NCBI GenBank assembly: GCA_902772685.1
Contig: CACYBO010000196.1
Location: 1 to 5,948 of the forward strand
Direction: 5' to 3'
DNA from: an uncultured Eubacteriales bacterium
Lineage (GTDB): Bacteria; Bacillota; Clostridia; Peptostreptococcales; Anaerovoracaceae
Length of the DNA: 5,948 nucleotides
Positions 1 to 5,366 of the stretch are shown here, piece by piece. The position numbers were made by a program, and so were the translations under genes. Under the pieces are notes generated by a model that saw only the letters and a program-made list of their open reading frames with translations, was not told the origin of the DNA and ran no database searches. Each line of letters opens with the position of its first letter. Position 1 is the first letter of the stretch.

Positions 1-147
1 GTGCTGGAAAAAGGCGCGCTGGCTGATATAGTTATTCTTTCAGATAATTTATTTGATAAAGATCCTGAGGATATCAGAGAAGTACAGCCGGAAATGACCA
101 TATTCGATGGCAGGATTGTATACAGTAAGGAGGACTCAGATGAATAA
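1..147 (+). CDS. Amidohydrolase (YtcJ-like, amidohydrolase family 3), C-terminal end only
   Basis: This is the last 48 codons of a gene that begins before the window; the GTG at base 1 is simply an internal codon. The peptide contains GALADIVILSDNLFDKDP followed by a short strand ending FDGRIVY. This is the typical C-terminal pattern of amidohydrolase-superfamily proteins, where the chain returns to the small beta-sandwich domain ('G.LADiVvLd...P..i.....T.v.GkvvY'), and it fits the YtcJ-like branch best. Such enzymes hydrolyse C-N bonds of amides or cyclic amides with metal ions in a TIM barrel, but the catalytic part lies outside the window, so substrate and activity cannot be judged. The stop TAA (145-147) overlaps the start of the next gene by 8 nt, which suggests translational coupling and a shared operon with the M24 pair. 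The family call is fairly good; the subfamily is tentative. Confidence 0.72.
   Translation: MLEKGALADIVILSDNLFDKDPEDIREVQPEMTIFDGRIVYSKEDSDE
127..133 (+). promoter_or_regulatory. Ribosome binding site AAGGAGG of the first M24 gene
   Basis: AAGGAGG lies 6 nt before the ATG at 140, inside the last codons of the amidohydrolase gene. It is a near-perfect anti-16S match and fixes the start at 140. The alternative start at 107 has no such site and would add 11 residues that are an out-of-frame reading of the amidohydrolase tail. Confidence 0.85.
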
Positions 148-1423
148 GAGAAAGTTTGAACTAATCCCCGGTGTGGATAACTGCGCCGGAGAGATGAAGG
201 TGGCGTTTCCAATCGAGGAATACAAGAACAGACTGACGAGAACCCGGATGCTCATGGAGGAAAAGGGAATCGATATGATTTTTGCGACAGCCCCTGAGAG
301 CATGAACTACATAACAGGATACGACTGCGTTTGGCACAGAGTCAATTCACCGGCAGCATGGTTCGATACCATGGCGGCGGGGACAGCGATACACGTGGAT
401 CATGACGATTTCATACACTACGATCTTCCCGATGAAGAAGGCGTCATCAAACTGACCAGCATATCCAGAAACACCAGACTGTTCTACGATACGCCGTGTG
501 ATATGTACGGAAAGTCGTATATCGTCACCACGGAGGATGAGAATTTCAAACAGCTCACCATAAAGAACCTGAAGGAAGAAGGCTGGCTGAAGGAAGGAAT
601 GACAGTGGGACTGGAATTCGGCAGCTACAGGCCGAACTATCTCGTGTTCAGTGAGATGAAAGAACGCTTTGAAGAAGCGGGCTGCAAAGTTGTGGACGCA
701 ACCGACGTGATCAGGAAGGTCAGAGGCGTCAAATCGGTCCTGGAGCTGCAGTATATAGAAACTGCTACGAAGATCTGTGATGTGGGGATGAAAGCCATCT
801 ACGATGTGCTGAGACCGGGAATCACCGAACTCGAAGTAGTAGGCGCTTATACGCAGGCTCAGTGCGAGGCGGGAGGAGAAGTGCAGGCGATTGCCAACAT
901 GGTGAGATCCGGCCCTTCGAGGTCCTGGTGCTTCCATATTCCTGCGTCAAGGAGAAAAATCATGCTGGGTGATCCGGTGGGAGTGGACCTGGCGGGAGTG
1001 TACAACAGATACCACTCCAATCAGTGCAGATACTTCTCAGTCGGAGAACCTCCTGAGAAGTTTGCGAAGATGTACTCAGTCAATGAGAGAATCATCGAGA
1101 TCGTCAAGGATACAATCAAGCCGAACATGCTCGCTTCGGATTTCCTGAAAGAAATGCAGAAATTCTATGAAGCGGAAGGACTGTGGGGACAGCAGTACTG
1201 GATCGGCGGATATGAGATAGGAATCGCGTTCCCTCCTGACTGGGTAGGCGCCTACACCTACGATATCTATGATGATATAGATGATCAGGAGTCGAGGTTC
1301 GTGCCGGGAACAGTAGTCAACTACGAGACGGGATTCGGCTGTATTGATACACTCATGTTCAAAGAGGACAAAGCTATCGTACTCGGCGATACGACGAGAA
1401 AACTGATGGTCAAAGAATTTTAA
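140..1423 (+). CDS. M24-family (creatinase/aminopeptidase P fold) hydrolase, paralogue 1
   Basis: A 427-aa protein with the two-domain layout of the creatinase/prolidase branch of M24: an N-terminal domain (about 22-190, with PESMNYITGYD at 52-62) and a C-terminal pita-bread domain (about 200-420). The usual five metal ligands are mostly lost. The first Asp remains (D283 in GVDLAGVYNRYHSNQ), the second is Asn (N294), the His of the GHGIGL motif is Tyr (Y358 in GGYEIGIAFPPDW), the first Glu remains (E396 in NYETG) and the last Glu is Ile (I402 in GCIDT). H266 in FHIPASRRK aligns by eye with the catalytic His of creatinase. Inference: a metal-free hydrolase of a small amide or guanidino compound, not an ordinary aminopeptidase P. 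No signal peptide is seen, so it is probably cytoplasmic. It overlaps the amidohydrolase by 8 nt and lies 15 nt before a close paralogue. Automatic pipelines would likely call it Xaa-Pro peptidase. Fold is confident; substrate is unknown. Confidence 0.88.
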   Translation: MNKRKFELIPGVDNCAGEMKVAFPIEEYKNRLTRTRMLMEEKGIDMIFATAPESMNYITGYDCVWHRVNSPAAWFDTMAAGTAIHVDHDDFIHYDLPDEEGVIKLTSISRNTRLFYDTPCDMYGKSYIVTTEDENFKQLTIKNLKEEGWLKEGMTVGLEFGSYRPNYLVFSEMKERFEEAGCKVVDATDVIRKVRGVKSVLELQYIETATKICDVGMKAIYDVLRPGITELEVVGAYTQAQCEAGGEVQAIANMVRSGPSRSWCFHIPASRRKIMLGDPVGVDLAGVYNRYHSNQCRYFSVGEPPEKFAKMYSVNERIIEIVKDTIKPNMLASDFLKEMQKFYEAEGLWGQQYWIGGYEIGIAFPPDWVGAYTYDIYDDIDDQESRFVPGTVVNYETGFGCIDTLMFKEDKAIVLGDTTRKLMVKEF

Positions 1424-1424
1424 C

Positions 1425-1431
1425 GGAGGGG
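1425..1431 (+). promoter_or_regulatory. Ribosome binding site GGAGGGG of the second M24 gene
   Basis: GGAGGGG sits directly after the stop codon of the first M24 gene and 7 nt before a GTG codon at 1439. It supports the GTG start; no ATG in that frame is placed as well. Confidence 0.75.
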
Positions 1432-1438
1432 CACCGCA

Positions 1439-2689
1439 GTGGATTTAGATAGGAGAGAGCTGCCGTTTCCGCTATATGAATTCGAAAACAGGCTGAAGAA
1501 TACAAGAAAGCTCATGTTGGAGAAGGGCATAGATATGCTCTACATTACCATGCCGGAGAGCATGTACTACATCAGCGGTCTGAACCTCAACTGGTATCAG
1601 CTGAACTCACCGGGCAGCTGGGGCTCCAGTTCTGCCATGGGGATTGCTGTTCACGCAGACCACGATGATTTTATTCTGTTCACGATACCCGATGAAGAAT
1701 CGACAGTAATGGGCGCCACCTGTGCCGTAGACGTACGGATTATATCGGATTACCCGAATGATGTTGAGATGTTCGGCAAGGTGGTAAAGGGAGTCGGCGC
1801 TGACAGGCTGCCGATGGATGGAATTGTGGATGAACTGCGTGATGAAGGCTGGCTCAAAGGCACCATAGCCCTGGAGATGGGGAGCCCGCGACCGAGCTGG
1901 CGTGTTGGAAAGCAGTTGGCTGACAAATTCATTGAAGAGGGCACAGATGTTGAGATAACGGACGGGACAGATGTCATCAAGACCCTTCGAAGCATTAAAT
2001 CACCGCTGGAGATCGAATGTGTCAAGAAGGCGTCCGATTATGCCGACATCGCCCATAAGGCCATTGTCGACGGAGCCTATGAAGGCATGACAGAGCGGGA
2101 ACTGGTCGGCGTCTACACAAAGGCAATGTACGACGCAGGCGGAGGCAGCATGGGTATCGTTGATCAGGTGGGATTCGGGCACGATAAGTTCTGGTGGGTC
2201 CACTCAACCGCGAGCCTGAAAAAACTCAGGAGAGAAGACCCGATCAGAGTCGACCTGTGCGGAGTCTGGAACAGATACCATGCAAATCAGGCGCGGCATT
2301 ATTCATTCGGGCCGCCGGAACCGTATCTCCTTGAGACTGCAGAATATGGAGTGCTCGTTATGGAGAAAGTCAGAGAAATCATTGAGCCAAATATGTATGT
2401 CAATGACTTCTGGGATAAACTTAAGGGATTTATGGTCAGAGAAGGCTTTTGGGATAAGCAGTACTGGACCGGCGGATATGAGCTGGGGATCGCTTTTCCG
2501 CCTGACTGGTGCGGGGAGTTCTGTTACGACGCATCGGAGGACATGGGTGAAGCCAGATTTGTTCCGGGAACAGTTTGCAACTTTGAGTCGGGATTTGGCG
2601 CAATCGATACTCTCGTGTTCGAAGAAGACAAGGCGATAATCCTGGGGAACACTCCGTGGGAGCTTCAGATAATCGATCCGGACAGGTGA
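1439..2689 (+). CDS. M24-family (creatinase/aminopeptidase P fold) hydrolase, paralogue 2
   Basis: A 416-aa protein, collinear with its upstream neighbour along the whole length and alike at roughly 40% of positions by eye. It starts at GTG and lacks the first ~13 residues of the neighbour. N-terminal domain about 10-180 (PESMYYISG at 39-47), pita-bread domain about 190-410. It shows the same pattern of metal-ligand loss: D272 kept, second Asp is Asn (N283 in YHANQ), catalytic-motif His is Tyr (Y347 in GGYELGIAFPPDW), E383 kept (NFESG), last Glu is Ile (I389 in GAIDT). H255 in WWVHSTASLKK matches the creatinase catalytic His position. The loop before that His differs from the neighbour (IVDQVGFGHDKFWW against IANMVRSGPSRSWC), so the two may differ in substrate or form two halves of one complex. 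The 15-nt gap and shared strand indicate co-transcription. No signal peptide is seen. Function beyond the fold is inference. Confidence 0.88.
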   Translation: MDLDRRELPFPLYEFENRLKNTRKLMLEKGIDMLYITMPESMYYISGLNLNWYQLNSPGSWGSSSAMGIAVHADHDDFILFTIPDEESTVMGATCAVDVRIISDYPNDVEMFGKVVKGVGADRLPMDGIVDELRDEGWLKGTIALEMGSPRPSWRVGKQLADKFIEEGTDVEITDGTDVIKTLRSIKSPLEIECVKKASDYADIAHKAIVDGAYEGMTERELVGVYTKAMYDAGGGSMGIVDQVGFGHDKFWWVHSTASLKKLRREDPIRVDLCGVWNRYHANQARHYSFGPPEPYLLETAEYGVLVMEKVREIIEPNMYVNDFWDKLKGFMVREGFWDKQYWTGGYELGIAFPPDWCGEFCYDASEDMGEARFVPGTVCNFESGFGAIDTLVFEEDKAIILGNTPWELQIIDPDR

Positions 2690-2708
2690 AAACCATAGAG
2701 AAAGTCAC

Positions 2709-2737
2709 TTGTTCTCAATGAACAGAAACGATATAAT
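2709..2737 (+). promoter_or_regulatory. Predicted sigma-A promoter before the permease
   Basis: TTGTTC (2709-2714) and a perfect TATAAT (2732-2737) are separated by 17 nt, the optimal spacing. The -35 matches consensus only in its TTG half. Transcription would start near 2744, giving a leader of about 40 nt before the ATG at 2785. It lies in the only sizeable gap (2690-2784) among the plus-strand genes, so the permease and PHP genes may be transcribed separately from the M24 pair. No clear terminator is visible in this gap, so read-through from upstream is also likely. Confidence 0.62.
2710..2724 (+). promoter_or_regulatory. Inverted repeat TGTTC-N5-GAACA over the -35, possible operator
   Basis: Two perfect 5-bp arms (2710-2714 and 2720-2724) separated by TCAAT form a 15-bp palindrome covering most of the predicted -35 box. 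That is where a repressor dimer would block RNA polymerase. The arms are short, so chance is possible, and no regulator gene is visible in the window. No T-run follows, so it does not look like a terminator. Confidence 0.35.
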
Positions 2738-2771
2738 AACAAAGTACTATTCAAATACAATTACAACTATC

Positions 2772-2778
2772 AGGAGGT
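2772..2778 (+). promoter_or_regulatory. Ribosome binding site AGGAGGT of the permease
   Basis: AGGAGGT is an excellent anti-16S match 6 nt before the ATG at 2785, followed by an A-rich spacer. It fixes the permease start and suggests strong initiation. Confidence 0.8.
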
Positions 2779-2784
2779 AAAAAA

Positions 2785-3189
2785 ATGGAGAATTCTGCTG
2801 AAGGTACTCCGCAGGCGGCCAAGACTCAAATGAAAAAGGTCAAGATGTCACCTGTAAGAATAGCCGGTATGCTGTTCTGCCTCGTTGCTGCGGGAGCATT
2901 CGGAATTGAGGACATGCTGCCGCTCTCCGGGCCGGGTCTTACGATAACCATGCTGATTGTCTTTGCAATCATCTGGGCGCACCCGATTTCACAGATCGTA
3001 TCAGAACTGTCGGCGTTCATGCCTGAAGAGGGCGGAATATACGTATGGACAAAGGAAGCGATGGGCGAATTCTGGGGATTCTGTACAGGATGGTGGGGAG
3101 CTATGTGCACCTATTTGGGATCTTCAGCGTACATTGTTCTGATTACGGACTATGCTTCTAAATTCCTGCGCCGCTGCAGGATCCGATAA
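2785..3189 (+). CDS. Permease N-terminal fragment (TM1-TM3) before the frameshift
   Basis: This is the open part of the permease that can be translated from the strong ribosome site: 134 aa, of which the first ~128 are genuine permease sequence and the last six (RRCRIR) are out-of-frame. It holds a polar, Lys-rich N-terminus (1-24), TM1 (about 25-47), TM2 (about 50-72) and TM3 (about 97-121). Alone it could not form a transport path, because APC carriers need ten core helices. Gene finders will list it as a separate short gene. Confidence 0.6.
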   Translation: MENSAEGTPQAAKTQMKKVKMSPVRIAGMLFCLVAAGAFGIEDMLPLSGPGLTITMLIVFAIIWAHPISQIVSELSAFMPEEGGIYVWTKEAMGEFWGFCTGWWGAMCTYLGSSAYIVLITDYASKFLRRCRIR

Positions 3190-3200
3190 TCAGGTTTATC

Positions 3201-4499
3201 GTGCAGTTCCTGATTGTTATGATATTCCTGTACATCAACATCAGAGGTCTTGGCGATGTAGCATGGGTCAACACTGTTTTTTCCATTCTGATCCTCGTTG
3301 CCTTTGCAGCTGTCACCGTTGTAGGCTTCTGCAACTGGAACTACAATCCGATTGAACCGTTCACACCGGAAGGGCAGTCGATTGTCGACTCCCTCGGAGG
3401 AAGCATATGCATCGTCATCTGGATGTACTGCGGGTACGAGTGCGTTTCGAGTACAGCAGGTGAAATCGCAAATCCGGAAGTCATTCCGAAAGGATTCAGA
3501 CTGGTCATGCCGGTCATTGCTCTTTCATATATTCTGCCGACGATTGCCGGTATGGTGTCCGTAGGACATTGGGATGAGTGGGCAACGGATGGACTCGGTT
3601 ACGGAGATATCCTCTCACAGTGCCTCGGCTATGGATGGGGCGTTGCGTTCCTCGTGATTGCGATCATGTCCCAGATGGCTATCTTCAACGCCTATCTGGC
3701 CTCAGGCTCCAGAGCGTTCTTCGTGCTTGCTGATGATAATCTGTCACCTAAGATTATTGCAAAATGCAGCAAGAAGACAGGTCTGCCTGTCGTAGCCCTG
3801 TGCGTTCTGTGCATCATTACGATCATCATGATGAACTTCGACTTCACCACGCTGATGATCATCCTCGGACCGCTTGCACTTATCGTGTATGTTACGCTCT
3901 CGCTGGCGCTTCTCATTCTCAGAAAGAAGTATCCTGTTGAAGAACGCGAAGGATGCTATTACATCAAGGGAAGCAAGGCTAAGGTTTACGCATACTGCAT
4001 TGTTCCTATGGTCATCACAGTCATAGGGCTTCTTGTAAACGGAACAGAGTACTTCCTGCTTGGGTTCATATCCATCGGAACGGCGGTACTGTTCTATATT
4101 GCATTCAAAATCATATACGGGGGTCTCGCGAAAACGAATCCGGAAACATATCCAATCAATCCTAAGACCAGACTCGCCAAGGGTGACATCACCAGAATCG
4201 GCGTATATGTTCTGGCGTTCGGACTCTACGCATTGGTCGGAAGCCTGTTCCTGGCGTGGTATGAAGGAAGCTGGGGCCCTGAATACTATCTTGATATGTA
4301 TGGAAGCGGCGTTATCAGCAACTTCTGGCTGATGATCAAAATCGCGCGAATCGGCGGTGCAATCGCTACCGTTCTGGCAGTTATACTGATCGCGGTCGGC
4401 AAAAAGACTGATCCATCCGAAAGAGGCCTCTTCGAGCGCGCCCCTGATGATCCATGGATCGAAGCGGCGCACCAGCGTGCTTTAGAGAGGGAAGAATAA
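3201..4499 (+). CDS. Permease C-terminal fragment (TM4-TM14) after the frameshift
   Basis: The remaining 432 codons run in frame 3. A GTG at 3201 could act as a start, with a weak AGG at 3192-3194 six nt upstream and only 11 nt after the stop of the N-terminal piece, so re-initiation is conceivable but would be poor. Frame 3 stays open back to about 3162, giving in-frame family-like residues before the GTG, which shows that GTG is not the true start. It contains the remaining eleven or so helices, including the CGYECVSSTAGEIANPE region typical of APC TM6 and the loop after it. It lacks TM1, which lines the substrate site, so it should not transport alone. Confidence 0.6.
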   Translation: MQFLIVMIFLYINIRGLGDVAWVNTVFSILILVAFAAVTVVGFCNWNYNPIEPFTPEGQSIVDSLGGSICIVIWMYCGYECVSSTAGEIANPEVIPKGFRLVMPVIALSYILPTIAGMVSVGHWDEWATDGLGYGDILSQCLGYGWGVAFLVIAIMSQMAIFNAYLASGSRAFFVLADDNLSPKIIAKCSKKTGLPVVALCVLCIITIIMMNFDFTTLMIILGPLALIVYVTLSLALLILRKKYPVEEREGCYYIKGSKAKVYAYCIVPMVITVIGLLVNGTEYFLLGFISIGTAVLFYIAFKIIYGGLAKTNPETYPINPKTRLAKGDITRIGVYVLAFGLYALVGSLFLAWYEGSWGPEYYLDMYGSGVISNFWLMIKIARIGGAIATVLAVILIAVGKKTDPSERGLFERAPDDPWIEAAHQRALEREE

Positions 4500-4504
4500 G
4501 CATT

Positions 4505-5344
4505 ATGATTTTTGACCTGCATTGTCATACCAGAGAAGGCTCATTGGATTCGAAAGTATCGATCCTGAAATACATAAGTGAATACAGGAAACTCGGATAT
4601 GACGGTTTTATGATCTGCGATCACAACAGCTACAGAGGCTGTCATGTGTGGGACCAGCTCAAAGACCTTCCTGAACTTGAGGAGGATCTTAAAGGATTTA
4701 CCGTTCTGCGGGGTATGGAGTATGACACAAAGGATGCCGGACATGTTCTGGTGGTCATGCCGGATAATATGTACTTCAGATTGCTGCATGTCAGAGGCAT
4801 GAGGCTCCGGAAACTCATCCACCTCGTTCACTCCTGCGGCGGAGTGCTTGGTCTGGCGCATCCATTCGGTGCAGCCTCCTCCTCGGCAATGGGATTTACC
4901 AACATGGATCACGATCTCATTGAAGAACTGGATTTTATCGAGGTGTTCAATACGTGTGAATCCGAGCTGTCCAACTATCTGGCAGGAGAACTGGCTGCGA
5001 AATTCGGCCTTCCCGGCATAGCGGGCACGGATGCGCACAGGGAAGAGTACATAGGTATGGCCTGTACGGAAATTGACGCGGATATCCGATGCAACGACGA
5101 TTTCATTAAGGCGATCATCGACGGGGTCTCGTTTAAGGCATCCGGCACCGAAAGGGAGGAGACACGAAGCGGCAAAGCCAAAGAACACTGGACCGGTGTT
5201 TTGGGATATAAGGCGTATAACCGGGGAATCGGCAAGGTCAGATCCATTCACAGAAAGCTCGGTCACTACAGATTGACGCATACGAGCGATCAGGCTCATA
5301 TGTTCAAGAAAAAATGGAAGGAAGTCAAAAAAGAGAAACACTAG
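4505..5344 (+). CDS. PHP-domain metal-dependent phosphoesterase-like protein
   Basis: A 279-aa cytoplasmic protein with a full set of PHP (polymerase and histidinol phosphatase) metal ligands: H6 and H8 in FDLHCHT, D39-H40 in CDHNS, E72 in RGMEYDT, H80, H119 in LAHPFG, E146 in EVFNT, D176 and H178 in GTDAH. These normally hold two or three metal ions and hydrolyse phosphomonoesters or phosphodiesters; the substrate here is unknown. The PHP core ends near 215. A tail of about 64 residues is strongly basic (for example MFKKKWKEVKKEKH at the end), beyond what the core needs. ATG 4505 is chosen because it begins exactly at the PHP motif and follows a GAGAGGGAAG purine run in the permease's last codons. 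A start at 4454 would overlap the permease by 46 nt and add residues with no PHP character. It lies 5 nt after the permease and ends before a terminator, so it is the last gene of the transcript. Confidence 0.87.
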   Translation: MIFDLHCHTREGSLDSKVSILKYISEYRKLGYDGFMICDHNSYRGCHVWDQLKDLPELEEDLKGFTVLRGMEYDTKDAGHVLVVMPDNMYFRLLHVRGMRLRKLIHLVHSCGGVLGLAHPFGAASSSAMGFTNMDHDLIEELDFIEVFNTCESELSNYLAGELAAKFGLPGIAGTDAHREEYIGMACTEIDADIRCNDDFIKAIIDGVSFKASGTEREETRSGKAKEHWTGVLGYKAYNRGIGKVRSIHRKLGHYRLTHTSDQAHMFKKKWKEVKKEKH

Positions 5345-5366
5345 AAGACCGGCAGATGAACAGAGA

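Larger units (their letters stand above)
2785..4499 (+). pseudogene. APC-superfamily amino acid/polyamine permease, broken by a -1 frameshift
   Basis: Read across the frameshift, this is one permease of about 571 aa with some 14 hydrophobic segments, an inner-membrane secondary transporter of the APC superfamily. TM1 carries GAFGIEDML (38-45) where APC members have their substrate-binding Gly-rich kink, then TM2 and the EGGIYVW loop (82-88) typical of the family. TM3 ends at SKF, where the frame breaks. Frame 1 meets a stop at 3187-3189, while frame 3 carries on as APLQDPIIRFIVQFLIV. Adding one base near 3168 (CTGCGCCG to CTGGCGCCG) restores the protein. Both halves keep normal codon use and family-like sequence, so the break is recent or is a sequencing/assembly error. 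The C-terminus is a charged tail of about 35 residues. It probably imported an amino acid or related compound for the adjacent hydrolases; the exact substrate is unknown. It lies 5 nt upstream of the PHP gene. Confidence 0.82.

Noticed and set aside
107..139. Upstream in-frame start for the first M24 gene
   Set aside because: It has no ribosome site and would overlap the amidohydrolase by 41 nt; the ATG at 140 has AAGGAGG at ideal spacing.
347..937. Long minus-strand open frame of 196 codons inside the first M24 gene
   Set aside because: It is antisense to a clear gene, has no family-like motifs and reflects the codon bias of the sense strand.
140..1423. Calling this an active Xaa-Pro aminopeptidase or prolidase
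   Set aside because: Three of the five metal ligands needed by those enzymes are replaced.
2690..2784. Terminator or riboswitch in the gap before the permease
   Set aside because: The only palindrome has 5-bp AT-rich arms without a T-run, and the leader of about 40 nt is too short for a known riboswitch.
3157..3175. Programmed -1 frameshift in the permease
   Set aside because: No X-XXY-YYZ slippery heptamer in the right frame and no clear downstream stimulatory stem; a mutation or base-calling error is simpler.
3174..3184. CTGCAGGATCC resembles a PstI-BamHI cloning junction near the frameshift
   Set aside because: It encodes the sensible permease residues LQDP in frame 3 and permease sequence continues on both sides, so there is no sign of a foreign junction.
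3744..4472. Long minus-strand open frame of 242 codons inside the permease
   Set aside because: The translation is highly charged and without motifs, and the sense strand encodes obvious membrane helices.
4454..4504. Upstream in-frame start for the PHP gene
   Set aside because: The added residues are an out-of-frame reading of the permease tail, and PHP proteins typically begin right at the FDLHCHT motif as at 4505.
4541..5341. Minus-strand open frame of 266 codons opposite the PHP gene
   Set aside because: The plus strand carries a complete set of PHP motifs; the antisense translation resembles no family I recognise.
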